A DNA stretch of 64,000 nt from Erpobdella octoculata (Eukaryota; Annelida; Clitellata; Hirudinida; Erpobdellidae). Below the pieces are notes generated by a model, which did not search any database, was not told the DNA's origin, and saw only the letters and a list, made by a program, of their open reading frames with translations. The stretch's first letter is position 1; every line of letters begins with the position of its first letter. Shown piece after piece: positions 22,760-33,797 of the stretch. The translations under genes were made by a program, and so were the position numbers. Location: NCBI GenBank assembly GCA_963978895.1, contig OZ022246.1, forward strand, positions 11,891,820 to 11,955,819, written 5' to 3'.

Positions 22760-23921
22760 TTCCCGGACCTCAAATGTGGGTTGGAAAATTGGGTTATTTG
22801 GTTTTTAAAGTAGCTTCTACTCAAAAACTGTTAATGCTACAGGAGTACAAATTAGTATTTAGTTTCTACTCCAAAAATTATGAAATACGTGTTTTAGCAT
22901 TTTTTGAAAATTTGGTTTCCAGGACTTCAAATGTGGGGTGGAAAATAGGGCTAATTGTCTTTTATAGTAACTGCTACTCAAAAACAGTAAATACCACAGA
23001 TGTAAAAATTATTATTTAGTTTCTTTTCTAAAAATAAAGATATACGTGTTTTACCATTTTTTTAAAATTTGGTTTCAAGGACCTCAAATGTGGGGTGGAA
23101 AATAAGGTTATTTGGTTTTTAATGTAACTGCTACTCAAAAACTGTATATGCTACAGGAGTAAAAATTAGTATTAAGTTTCTACTCCAGAAATAATGATAT
23201 ACGTGTTTTACCAGTTTTTGAAAATTTGGTTTCCAGGACTTCAAATATGGGGTGGAAAATAGGGTTACTTGGTTTTTAAAGTAACTGCTACTCAAAAACT
23301 GTAAATGCTACAAAAGTAAAATTAGTATTTAGTTTCTACTCTTAAAATAATGATATACGTGTTTCAACATTTTTTGAAAATTTGGTTTCCAGGACCTCAA
23401 ATGTGAAGTGGAAAAAGGGTTATTTGATTTTAAAATAACTGCTATTCAAAAACTGTAAGTGCTACAGATGTGAAAATTAGTATTTTGAGGTTTTGTGCCG
23501 GTTGAAAGTAAATGAGTTCAGTTTATCACCGGACGGACGGGCCAAGCCGTTATTTTAGGGTCTACATAGGCCCTGCCCAAACCTTAAATCAAGGTGGGAC
23601 GGGCCGAGATTTTTAACCAAGTATATAGACATTTTAGTGATTTTAGGGTGTTCAGACGGGCCGGGCTAAACCTGAAGTCAAAGTGGGACGGGCCGAAGTT
23701 TTTTATCAAGTATATAGAACTTCTATGCCTGTAAAAACGGGCCGGGCCCATATTAGACGGGCCGTGCCGGGCCAGGAATTTCGGTTTTTGAAACGGGCTG
23801 GGCCAAGTTGTCGACGGGCCGAGCCGAGACCTAAAAAATTGATCCGTGCAGTACTCTACTATGTATGCACGGTTCAAATTCTCTAATTTCATGCAAGCGA
23901 AGCCGCTACAGGCACTGCTAG
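22760..23921 (+). mobile_element. HelB copy c, right part
   Basis: Continues HelB after the MULE and ends ACAGGCACTG-CTAG (23918-23921) followed by T. Together with 13644-13919 it makes one Helitron of about 1.43 kb once the MULE and one target duplication are removed. Confidence 0.8.
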
Positions 23922-23981
23922 TTTGTTATAAAGGCATTCTATATTATCTGTGATATAACAAATAAATGCTACATGATAATA

Positions 23982-25128
23982 TTAATATATATAAAAATGA
24001 ATGTTTGTATATATGTATATATGTATGTTAATGTCCTTTATGCATTGCTACACCATTCATCCGATCGTAATGAAATTTTCACACAACCTTGAGAGTCAAG
24101 GGGAGTCAAATAAAAAAAAAAATTTGAAATCCGTCACAAAATGAGCGGAGCGGAGCGGGTGAGCGAGCGGGAACTATATATATATGTATGTGCGTATGTA
24201 TGTGTGTATGTATGTATGTGTATGTGCATGTATGTGTGTCTGTGTGTGTGTTTATGTATGTACTAGCGGAGATACCCGGCGTTGCCCGGGTTTTTTAAAG
24301 GTTTTTCTAATGTTTGTCTCTTTCTCTCCCGTTTCCTTTCCCACCTGCTTTCCCACTCCCGTTCGCTTTCCCGTTTTCGGTCGTTTTTCCGCTCCCGGTC
24401 GCTTTCCCGCTCCCGGTCGCTTTCCCGCTCCCGGTCGCTTTACCACTCCCGGTCGCTTTCCCGCTCACGTTTGCTCTCCCATTCCCGCTCACGCTTGCTT
24501 TTCCGTTCCCGCTCGCTGTCCGTTCCGGGTCGCTTTCCCGTTTCTATAATAGACAAACTAACCCACAAACATTCATATATATATATATATATAGTCTTAG
24601 CAAATCTATTTTACGTTTTATAGGCTAACAGAAGTTATGAAAGAATGGAAAAGAAAAAATGAGCGTGAACGGGAGAGCAACCGGGAATGGGAGAGCAAGC
24701 ATGACCGGGAACGGGAGAGCAAGCGTGAGCGGGAACGGGAAAGCGACCGGGAACGGGAAAGCGACCGGGAACGGGAAAGCGACCGGGAACGGGAAAGCGA
24801 CCGGGAACGGAAAAGCCACCGGGAACGGGAAAGCGACCGGGAACGGGAAAGCGACCGGGAACGCGACCGGGAACGCGGAAAGCGACCGGGAACGCGGAAA
24901 GCGACTGGAATCGGGAGAGCAAGCTTGGAAGGAAACGCGAGCAAAAGAGAAAATCGATAACAAAACTTCTGAGCGGGAAAGCGAACGGGAGCTGGAAAAC
25001 GACCGAGAGCGGAAAAGCGACCGGGAACGCGACGAAAACGGGAAAGTGGAGAAGGAAACGGGAGCGAGAGAGACAAACATTAGAAAAACCTCTAAAAAAC
25101 CCCGGGCAACGCCGGGTAACCCCGCTAG
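23982..25128 (+). mobile_element. Long HelA Helitron, copy 2 (no HelB inside)
   Basis: Near-identical to 10915-13572 without 11543-12994. The 5' terminus appears mutated (TTAATATATATAAAAATG); the 3' terminus is intact with CTAG at 25125-25128 then T. It contains the reversed HelA segment (24268-24595) and an 18 bp GGGAACGGGAAAGCGACC array with fewer units than copy 1. Confidence 0.7.
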
Positions 25129-25137
25129 TATTATAAT

Positions 25138-25404
25138 AAAACAAATCGTTACATTTTGGCTGCATTAGAAACGTTGCAGTAACTTCTTTTTAGTCGCAAA
25201 TTACATGTTACTTTTCCGTTACATTGGAAACGTTGCAGAAACGTTTCTTTTTAGTCGCAAATTACATGTTACTTATTCGTTACATTGGAAACGTTGCAGA
25301 AACGTTTCTTTTTAGTTGCTTTGGGCCATGTAATCTTTTCATAACCAGGTAACTGAAAAGTAACGGACAAGAAACGTTACAAAATGGTTACCATGTTTAC
25401 TGGG
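25138..25404. mobile_element. MITE related to 9297-9569, left end lost
   Basis: Direct repeats of AAACGTTGCAGAAACGTTTC and TTTTTAGTCGCAAATTACAT, ending GTTACCATGTTTACTGGGTA. The left terminus is missing next to the HelA 3' end. Confidence 0.5.
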
Positions 25405-25673
25405 TAGGGAACGATTGCGTATAGTGGTCTGGCAACATATGTACTTTATGAGCGTATTTTTTCTAAAGCAGGACAAACAATCACGGAAAGAAGAAATCGT
25501 CTCACAACATCAAATGTAGCAAAACTGTCTTTTTTAAATGTTAATCTGAGTATCTGAGTATATAAAAACGTTATTTTTTGGACTGTTGATTTATTAAAAT
25601 AAACACAAATTAATTCTTATTTATTTTAGTAACAGTTTTTTTATCTGACTGATAAGTATAAAAAGTTCGCAGC

Positions 25674-26635
25674 ATGAATCTTTCAACAAGTCAGTGCGTT
25701 CACCTTATAAATTATTTTGGTGTACGAGTTCCAAATTGGAAACAATTTCTGAGCGTTGGAAAGAACAAAGCTCAGCTTGCCCATTTTCTCACAAACTATA
25801 TGCTACACACAGCCAACAAAAAAGATGTTATATCAGATGAGGTCATTTATTTTAGCGGCGGTGATGCAGATAAGGCATGGTGCATGTCCAATTTACAATT
25901 ATTTGAAAAAGAGAACCTATATTCAAACCAGGAGAAGGTGGTCACACGACTGATACTTCATTCAATTGCAGCTTCAAATTCTGGATGTGACATAATAGTC
26001 GTATGCAGTCCAGACACTGATGTTCTGGTGTTGTTGTTACATCATCGCACATCTATTTGTTCAAAATAATATACATGAAGGTTAGTTTAACAGGTCGCTG
26101 CATTCCCATCCATTCGATTTTTGATCAATTGACAACTTTACAATGTAGTATATTGTTGTCAATTTATTGCATCAGTGGATGTGACACCGTCAGCTCATTC
26201 TTTGGGCATGGAAATAAGACAGCTTTTTGGCTAATGAGACATTCAACACAAGCTGCTAAATTTAGTGGATTGGCAACATTGGGCGACACTCTGAATTTTA
26301 CAGACACTGAGTTGACTGCAGCAAAGCGATTTGTCGCAGCTATGTATGGTGAACAAACATTGCTGTCTTTAAATGCCATACGAGCAAAGAAGGCAAGTTC
26401 CCAGAAACCACCCAAATGCAAGAAACTGCCACCAACTGATGACAGTTTCCAGCTGCATTTTTTGCGAACATTGTTTCAACTCCACATTTGGCGTAAAGCC
26501 AATGTTGGCATTGTTAACCTGCCAAATCCTGCTGAATTCGGGTACCAAATAGCTTCGAATGGAACTGTTCAAGCCAAAATGATGAACCAGACAGCGGCAG
26601 CTCCAGAACTGATGAATGACATTGTATGTGACTGA
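25674..26635 (+). pseudogene. FEN1/XPG-like (PIN-fold) nuclease family gene, frameshifted
   Basis: Two overlapping frames, 25674-26069 and 26057-26635, read as one protein with a shift near 26060. The first contains CSPDTDVLVLLLHH and the second CISGCDTVSSFFGHG. The order SxDTDV then GCDT mirrors the catalytic SxDxD and GCDY motifs of FEN1/XPG nucleases. I recognise this as a multicopy family in invertebrate genomes that is usually annotated uncharacterized and is probably TE-associated. The upstream acidic motif, normally EADxR, reads EKVVTR here, losing the key acids. With the frameshift, this argues for decay. It lies in the large intron of HAD gene 1, on the opposite strand. Confidence 0.55.
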
Positions 26636-27780
26636 GAATCGACTGCATGTGCCAGCAACACATGCCCATGTACATTAATAAATCGGCTGATGTACTGGTG
26701 GTTGCAATTGTTAAAGTACACAAACAGATGAAGAACTATGTTTAGATCCATGTAATGTTACATGGATGATGATAGCGATGATGATGATGCAGATGATTGA
26801 ATTTATTTAAATAAAAACTGTATGACAGCAATGATAGATGTTTTAAATTTATCTATTATTTTATTTTTTATTGTATTTCACAATTTAAGTTTTGAAAATA
26901 TAACTGATGGTACACAGTTTTTGTGAACTGTTGTAAATAGGAGAATATAGCATAAAACCAAACAGTTCATTTTCTCAGACCGCACCAACTATCGAAAATT
27001 GCAACCTCAATTTTCTTCATCCTTATGAAAATACCTTTCCAACGATGTATAACAACCTTTTAGAAAATTCCGGTGCAACCATAGTGTTGAAATTTCCTGG
27101 GTGTTTGCAGCATGACTATATTCAGGAGAAGTGATGAATATGGATTTAGAACCATCTCTATCCAATAAATTCTCAGAGTGACCTATTATATGGAATGAGG
27201 AACAAGCCAACGACTTCAAAGCTAGGCATTCATGGTTAGGATGGATGGATGCAAAGCTCGGTGGGTTAACCCAAATAAACCACAAGAATGAATTAAAAAA
27301 CGGAGTAATTTCAAGGAATAATGTATTGATAAATTAAAAAATTACAACTTGCACTCAACCCAGACCTGTTGACTCAAATGGCAAATACGAACCGAATCGG
27401 AACCGAAAGAGAATCCTTATGGAAACTATTGTAAACAGTATGGTGAACCCAATATAGGGGAGGGTCAGTGCGATATTTCACCAAAACCGTCATTTTGTAA
27501 AAGTTGTACAAAATTTTTTAAATAAAATATTTCTGCCAGTTTATAAAATTGACTTGAATTTTTTACCAAAACGACCCGAATTTAGCGTATGGGCACAGCT
27601 TATTTTACGCCTACACCACTGGTGATTATGTAAGTAATTATTGATAACTGAACAACCAAACTCTTACAATTATATACAAGTAACTGTCAGCTTTGGTATA
27701 TATGTTATTAGTTGCCTATGCAGTTTCAAATTTGTTATTTTTTAAAAGATAATTTATTAATTGTTTAAATGTATATATAA
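26636..27780. other. Intronic sequence without recognised gene
   Basis: AT-rich. A 92-codon minus-strand frame at 27007-27285 (containing SIHPNHECLALKSLACSSFH) has protein-like composition, but no family I recognise and no splice context. I leave it uncalled. There are no clear repeats. Confidence 0.3.
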
Positions 27781-27781
27781 C

Positions 27782-28092
27782 CTGCTTGGAAAAATGTGTT
27801 GGAGGACTTCAGCTATGAGTTCAGGTTGAATAGAAAACGTTACAATAGAAATAATAAAACTATTATTCTTCAATGCTTCTCCAATTAAATCCTTGAAACA
27901 CGGTCTGACATGATTGGCTAACTTTTCGGCCGATTGTCTCCACTTTCCTCCTGTGTTTATATTGATTAACGTCGAATCGAAATCAAAAGCTAACAATTTA
28001 ACGTCCAGCTCTGACTTCAATGTCTTTAAAATATTCTGACATTTTCGATTTTCAGCTGTCAACAGCTCATTCCACCACTGTTCGTTCGACAT
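27782..28092 (-). CDS. HAD-like phosphatase family gene 1, exon 1 (N-terminal half)
   Basis: ATG at 28092 reading leftward, 103 codons plus two bases, then a donor AG|GTTATA. It contains HAD motif I, AFDFDSTLI (Asp37, Asp39, Thr41), and motif II, IVTF (Thr85), and is collinear with the paralogue at 28387-28673. The donor phase (two bases) fits the acceptor of the exon at 6716, and no better exon 2 is visible on this strand in between. The joined product would be 244 residues with a FDD motif IV near 159-160. DxDxT/FDD spacing recalls magnesium-dependent phosphatase-1-like HADs, but the substrate is unknown. The start is chosen because the paralogue starts at the equivalent place. Confidence 0.65.
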
Positions 28093-28386
28093 TTGCTTGT
28101 TCTTACAAAAGCAGAAAAAAGGTTTTGAGAAAAATTAGCTTAAACCCTACAAAGCTATTCAACCATTTTTTTTCGTTTTAAAGCCAAACAATAGTCAAGC
28201 ACGCCGCGCCCATGTCACGACGCGACTGCTTACCGAAGGGGAAATTTAAACACAGCACCTTTTATTTTCAATAGCGACTTATATGAATGCGTACTAAAAC
28301 AGTTCGATAGCATTTTTATGTACTTATCATATGCTCTCACTTAATGTAAGCAGACGTTTGATTTCGTCCGAGAAAGTTGTGGGAAA
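28093..28386. promoter_or_regulatory. Bidirectional promoter region between the HAD paralogues
   Basis: 294 bp separate the two divergent start codons. GC-rich patches (CACGCCGCGCCCATGTCACG near 28200) stand out from the AT-rich surroundings. No TATA box is assigned. Inferred from gene arrangement only. Confidence 0.45.
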
Positions 28387-29109
28387 ATGACTTCTTCTAC
28401 ATCGGACGAGTTGAAAACTAACAGAATTGTTGATCTTTTGTCTGATGACCTAAACATTAAATTAATTGCAATTGATTTCGACAAAACTCTTATTGACATC
28501 AATTCAACGTGGATTTTAAATGTTGACATCATGAAATTAAGAACTCATCTTCGACCAGTTTTCCAATGTCTCATTCCAGCTGCAATAGGAAAAGGCACAA
28601 AGTGCTGTATTGTTACATTCAACTTTAGAAAAAAAATGATCAGAGATTTATTGACTAAAGCATTTTCTGAAAAGTAAGTGACTCGCATTTTGCTATTTGT
28701 TTCTAAATAAAAACCATTTTAATATTAATAAACTGATTTCAGCATTGCCCGGCACATCATTATAGAATCTGGTAAAAAGTATGAAAGAGGATTAGGATTT
28801 CTCAAAGCCCGTTGGCACGGAAAAGAGCCATACCTGGAAAAAGCTGTAAAAAAGCTGACAGAAGAACATAATTTGCCAATAAAGAATGACGAAATTTTTT
28901 TATTTGATGATTATCAACCAAACCTCAAATTTGCTCTTAAAAATAACCATTATTGCTATAAAATAGATGACTCATCAAACATTGAAGAAATTTTTAACCA
29001 TGTTTACCAGCTCGTCAACCTGAAAAAGAATGTTTTAAAAACAGATCAGCTTGAAAACCTGGCTTTTTTGGTCAACAAAGTAAATATGCGTAACGGAGTA
29101 ATATCGTGA
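28387..29109 (+). CDS. HAD-like phosphatase family gene 2, two exons
   Basis: Exon 1 28387-28673 (ends AA|GTAAGT), intron 28674-28742, exon 2 28743-29109; 217 residues. Motif I AIDFDKTLI (Asp30, Asp32, Thr34), motif II CIVTF (Thr77), a basic GKEP segment (Lys123) in the position of motif III, and motif IV FLFDD (Asp151, Asp152). All HAD catalytic positions are therefore present. HAD phosphatases use the first Asp as nucleophile with Mg2+. The resemblance is to uncharacterised DFDxTLIDxxT eukaryotic HADs and loosely to MDP-1; the substrate is unknown. It is a divergent sister of the gene starting at 28092 with the same intron position and phase, so the pair arose by inverted duplication. Confidence 0.8.
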
Positions 29110-29191
29110 ACCTTTTTGGAAGTAAAAAAACACTGACTAAAAATGAAATTTTTTGTTTAGAAATCATTTTTGTCAAGAAAATATTTAGAGC

Positions 29192-29197
29192 AATAAA
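29192..29197 (+). terminator. Polyadenylation signal AATAAA for HAD gene 2
   Basis: AATAAA 83 bp after the stop codon, followed by AT-rich sequence and then a reversed R repeat. Confidence 0.5.
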
Positions 29198-29244
29198 TTT
29201 GTGAGATGTAAATTTTGAATAAAATTAAAATATTAAAAAAAAAC

Positions 29245-29530
29245 GTTTTTATTAAAAAACAAGTAAAGGAAAAAACGAGCTTTTTAACACAAACTTTGAT
29301 TTCAAATACTTGATGTGTGTCTGTGTGTATGTGTGTATGTATACGAAAGATGTTCAAATTAAGGTTTTTTTTAATTGAATCATGTATTGTCATCCAATAT
29401 AAAGATATGCTGAAAGTTTCAGCTTCCTAGCTAGTCAAGAAGTTGGTTAAATTTCACTTGCAAGATGTGCGTACAGAGAAAGCCACACACACAAACAGAG
29501 ATTGTAACCTAAATAAAAGTTTGTAAAAAT
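29245..29530 (-). repeat. Repeat R, reversed copy
   Basis: Starts AACAAGTAAAGGAAAAAACG on the plus strand and runs to the reversed TTTACAAACTTTTATTTAGG block. Inverted relative to the copy at 29716. Confidence 0.7.
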
Positions 29531-29715
29531 TCAAATTTTCTACAAAAATGTAATTTTATATTGCTTTATTTCATTTTTTTAGCACTCAGGCATCCCTATG
29601 TAGATTAAAAATTGCGCTTCTCCACTCTACCTAACTAACTTAATAAAAATCGCTTCTAAGTCTGGTCTTCGTATCATTACTGTTAAGCATTCTTTTGTTA
29701 AACGCTCTTTTAACA

Positions 29716-29980
29716 AAATTTTTACAAACTTGTATTAAGGTTACAATCTTTGTTTGTGTGTGTGTGTGTGTGTGTGGCTTTCTTTGTACACAAATCTTGC
29801 AAGTGAAATTTAACCAGCTTTTTGACTAGCTAGGAAGCTGAAACTTTCAGCAAAGCTTTATATTGGGTGACAATACATGACTCAATTGAAAAAAAAAATT
29901 AATTTGAACATCTTTCGTATTTCTAAATCGAGTGTATTTTTGAGATCAAAGTTTGTGTTGAAAAACTCGTTTTTCCTATA
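29716..29980 (+). repeat. Repeat R, direct copy
   Basis: TTTTTACAAACTTGTATTAA through AAAAACTCGTTTTTCC. With 29245-29530 it makes an inverted pair separated by about 190 bp. Confidence 0.7.
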
Positions 29981-30423
29981 CTGGTTCCTACTTTTATCTG
30001 TTTTTCTAGAACTCTCTTCTCAGGCGTGGTCAGGACCGTCGAGAAGGGGGCTGTCGTCCTGGACCCCCGTTGGTTTTAGGGCCCACCAAAGTTGGAAATT
30101 GGACATAGGTCGGAATAGTAAGCCAGCTGCGGGGTCTTTGATGAGTCTAAAATTATGCCCCTTTAAAAAATAATACAGGGCAATATTTTAAATTTCATCC
30201 CAATTATACCACGGTTATTTGTCAACTTAAATATCCTTTCTTGCCGAAGTGTGAAAAGCAAATATTAAATATGATAAAATCCATTAAACTGTAATATTTT
30301 GCATTATCTTTGCATTAACTTTGTCGTCTACAAATTGATTTGAACTGTCTGCAGCCAGTTGGATTAATGACTTGACAACAAACGTGATGGTTTTGGGGCG
30401 CACTAGTTTTAGCATAAACATAG
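29981..30423. other. Non-coding stretch
   Basis: No gene seen. A GC-rich patch near 30020-30085 (GGACCCCCGTTGGTTTTAGG) is typical of degraded transposon ends but cannot be assigned. Confidence 0.3.
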
Positions 30424-30539
30424 TGTTACAATATCACCAAATCGTATACCGGGCTCAATAGAATGGTTTTGCAGTTTATTGGAAAATAATAAATGAAGGC
30501 TTTGCTAAGGCTATTTATACCTTCTCGTCTATTAATAAA

Positions 30540-31865
30540 CTAGCAGTGCCCGTAGCGGCTTCGCTCGCATGAAATTATAGAATTTGAACCGTGCATACAT
30601 AGTAGAGTACTGCACGGATCAATTTTTTAGGTCTCGGCTCGGCCTGTCGACAACTTGGCCCAGCCCGTTTCAAAAACCGAAATTCCTGGCCCGGCACGGC
30701 CCGTCTAATATAGGCCCGGCACGGCCCGTCTAATATAGGCCCGGCCCGTTTTTACAGGCCTAGAAGTTCTATATACTTGATGAAAAACTTCGGCCCGTCC
30801 CACCTTGACTTCAGGTTTAGCCCGGCCCGTCTGAACACCCTAAAATCACTAAAATGTCTATATACTTGGTTAAAAATCTCGGCCCGTCCCACTTTGATTT
30901 AAGGTTTGGGCAGGGCCGTATGAAGACCCTAAAATAACGGCTTGGCCCGTCCGTCCGGTGATAAACTGAACTCATCTACTTTTAACCGGAACAAAACCTC
31001 AAAATACTAATTTTCACATCTGTAGCACTTACAGTTTTTGAGTAGCAGTTATTTTGAAATCAAATAACCCTTTTTCCACTTCACATTTGAGGTCCTGGAA
31101 ACCAAATTTTCAAGAAATGGTGAACACGTATTTCATTATTTTTGGAGTAGAAACAAAATTCTAATTTTTACTCCTGTTGCATTCACAGTTTTTGAGTAGC
31201 AGCTACTTTAAAAACCAAATAACCCTGTTTTCCACCCCACATTTGAAGTCCTGGAAACTAAATTTTAAAAAAATGGTGAAACACGTATATCTTTATTTAC
31301 AGAATAGAAACTAAATACTAATTTTTACATCTATGGTATTTACAGTTTTTTAATTAGCAGTTACTTGAAAAAACATATAACCCTATTTTCCACCCCACAT
31401 TTGAAGTCCTGGAAACCAAATTTTCAAAAAATGCTAAAACACGTATTTCATTTTTTTGGAGTAGAAACTACATACTAAGTTTTTACTCTTGTAGCATTCA
31501 CAGTTTTTGAGTAGCAGCTACTTTAAAAACCAAATAATCCAATTTTCCAACCCACATTTGAGGTCCGGGAAACCGAATTTTCAAAAAATGGTGAAACACG
31601 TATTTTTTATTTCTCAAGAAGAATCTATATACCGAATTTCAAAATCTCCTAATTTTTTGTTTTCGAGATATACATTGTTTTAGAAAAAAGTTTGCTTTTC
31701 AGTTTCTTCCCCTCAGGAGCAAAATTAAAAAAAAACCTTTCTTAGTGGATGCTTACGCAATAAAAGTAATATAAGTTCCTAATTTCACGTTCCTGTGATG
31801 AGGCGTTTGAGCTCGGCGTTGATTATCAGTCAGTCAGTCAGGACATGTTCTTTTATGTATATAGA
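30540..31865 (-). mobile_element. HelB Helitron copy d, inserted in an LTR
   Basis: The plus strand starts CTAG-CAGTGCCCGTAGCGGC and ends ...TTATGTATATAGA. It is flanked by A (30539) and T (31866). The other LTR of the same element (33524-33726) shows the empty site at the equivalent position, TATTAATAAATAAATAATTA, so the insertion boundaries are exact. 1326 bp with fewer internal ~118 bp units than copies a and b. Confidence 0.85.
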
Positions 31866-31964
31866 TAAATAATTAATGTTCCTAATAAATATTCTGAATC
31901 TGTTAAGGCTTATCAATAGGAAGTTTATCATCAAATCAGGGATATTAAATGATTACACTCTTCT

Positions 31965-32363
31965 TTATTCTGTTTGTACCGAACAGCATAGTCGCTTTTG
32001 AGAAATGCGACTCGGCCACGAACACCAAAATACCTTGATCTTTACTCGTGGCTTTGATCGCAATTTGCAAACAACATGGTCAAGTCTCTTGACCGTTTGA
32101 TGCAGTTTATTCCAGTCCTTCTTTGGCTCATCAATAGAGTCTTTCTTTGGCTCATCAATAGAGTCTTTCTTTGGCTCATCGTCGCTATATCTGCACGGTT
32201 CATCACAGCCTTTTTTGCATGCCTCGTCCTGAACATCTTTGCACGGTTTATCGGAATTGTCTGCTTTTTCTTCTTCCTTCACATCTTTTAGATCTTTCTC
32301 AAGAAACTCTTCAAAAGGTTTTTCGAAAACAAGTTCCATAAATCCAATAAATCTCTTCATCAA
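31965..32363 (-). pseudogene. Downstream acidic/Cys-rich reading frame of the LTR element
   Basis: A 132-codon frame following the Gag frame after a short gap. It holds repeats of DEPKKDSI and an SDKPCKDVQDEACKK segment resembling the DEPCKDG repeats in the upstream frame. This suggests that both derive from one longer protein separated by a stop. No enzymatic motif seen. Confidence 0.45.
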
Positions 32364-32378
32364 ACTGTTATTTGATTT

Positions 32379-33497
32379 TTAAATGACTCTTAGTCTATCT
32401 GATCTAGAATCCTCTGTGGATTCATCTGATTTAGAACCCTCGGTACCGTTCTCTGTTCTTGGCTCATCTTTTTCAGAGTTTTTGCTTGCTGCATTGCTAT
32501 TGTTGTTTTGGAGAAGTTCATCGCCGTCATGTTTGTTTTCTTCCAAGCTACAATCGAACGTTTTCGTATCACATTCCAACTCAGCTCTTTCATCGGTGTC
32601 AACTTTCGTATCGTCCAGCGGATCTTTCTTCAAATCATCGCCGTCGTCTCTCAAATCAGTGTCTTCTTTTTTTGTCAAGTTAACTTTGACGTATTTCTCC
32701 ATTGGAGTTTCGTCCGTTTCTAAATCCTCGGTTGCTTCATCCGAGTCAGATTCTTCACTAAAATCTGATCCTGAATATTCGGTGCCGTCGTCTGTTATGG
32801 AGGCTTCCGTTTCAGAACCGTCGCTGTATGGGTAAAAGCCATTATTATAATCATCATCGTCACTTTCATCCTCATCGTTTTGCATTTTGTTTTCAACATT
32901 CCTTTCATCTTCTTTAGTTTTGTTGTTGACGTCCAAACCGACTGTATCATTGTCACCATCTTTGCCAGGCTCGTCATCACCATCTTTGCATGGTTCATCT
33001 TGACCGTCTTTCACAGGCTCATCATCATGACCCACCTGACTTGTGCAGTCTGCGCGGCCGTCATCCGTCACATGCTCTGAGACACAGCTGGTGGACTCCA
33101 GTTCAAATTGGGTTTCGCCGCAGCAACCCACATCACCAGCAATCCGCTGGTCCGGAACCGTGTACACTACTGCCTCAGCCAACCCTGCGACCAAACTCTC
33201 AACAGTTGTACCGGCTGCTGCTACTTTGTTTTCGTGGCCAAGAATCATTCCTTTTCCTGTCTTCCCCTGTGCTGCTCTGTGTACTGCTCTGACTTCTTCC
33301 GCCATCTCGTTCAGAGCCTTCATCAATTCATTTTCTGCTTCGAACTCATACTCTTCCGGATCAAACCCATTGTTTTCCAATGACGTCCGGAGGCGGTCCA
33401 CGAGCTCAGACTTTCTTCCTTTATCACTGAGATCTCGTTTTCTAAGTTCTCGCCTTAACTCGAGTATCGAGAGTTCATCCAATGCTTTCAAAACCAT
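32379..33497 (-). CDS. SAP-domain Gag-like protein of an LTR element
   Basis: 372 codons from ATG at 33497, the first ATG after the putative 5' LTR and primer site. Residues ~7-42 form a SAP motif (LSILELRRELRKRDL then KSELVDRLR), a DNA-binding helix-turn-helix. The middle and end are extremely acidic, with DDEPCKDGDDEPGKDG repeats and long Asp/Glu/Ser runs. I see no CCHC knuckle or capsid motif. Its position between LTRs makes Gag the best guess; a captured host SAP protein is the alternative. The rich acidic tail is unusual for a nucleic-acid-packaging protein. Confidence 0.6.
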   Translation of the reverse strand: MVLKALDELSILELRRELRKRDLSDKGRKSELVDRLRTSLENNGFDPEEYEFEAENELMKALNEMAEEVRAVHRAAQGKTGKGMILGHENKVAAAGTTVESLVAGLAEAVVYTVPDQRIAGDVGCCGETQFELESTSCVSEHVTDDGRADCTSQVGHDDEPVKDGQDEPCKDGDDEPGKDGDNDTVGLDVNNKTKEDERNVENKMQNDEDESDDDDYNNGFYPYSDGSETEASITDDGTEYSGSDFSEESDSDEATEDLETDETPMEKYVKVNLTKKEDTDLRDDGDDLKKDPLDDTKVDTDERAELECDTKTFDCSLEENKHDGDELLQNNNSNAASKNSEKDEPRTENGTEGSKSDESTEDSRSDRLRVI

Positions 33498-33797
33498 TCT
33501 TGTATCCTACTTCTGATCACCAATGTTACGATATCACCAAATCGTATACCGGGCTCAATAGAATGGTTTTGCAGTTTATTGGAAAATAATAAATGAAGGA
33601 TTTGCTAAGGCTATTTATACCTTCTGGTCTATTAATAAATAAATAATTAATGTCCCTAATAAATATTCTGAATCTGTTAAGGCTTATCAATAGGAAGTTG
33701 ATCATCAAATCAGTGATATTACATGAATAGATTAATCCGCTGGTTGATCGTTTATAGTAATAGTTGATATAATGCTAGTGACGCTTTGACTCATTTT

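Larger units (their letters stand above)
30420..33730 (-). mobile_element. Gag-only LTR retroelement with a SAP-domain Gag
   Basis: Two 203 bp direct repeats bound it: 30424-30539 + 31866-31952 (split by HelB) and 33524-33726. Each begins TGTTAC-ATATCACCAAATCG. Read on the minus strand, the right repeat is the 5' LTR, followed by a possible primer site TTGGTGATCAGAAGTAGG and then the Gag ATG. A purine run (AAAGAAGAG) precedes the left LTR. ATAG at 30420-30423 and 33727-33730 may be a 4 bp target duplication. No protease, reverse transcriptase or integrase is present, so it would depend on enzymes supplied in trans. Confidence 0.65.

Noticed and set aside
32383..33516. Ser-rich plus-strand frames opposite the SAP protein
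   Set aside because: Shadow of the acidic minus-strand gene; Asp/Glu codons read as Ser/Phe on the other strand.
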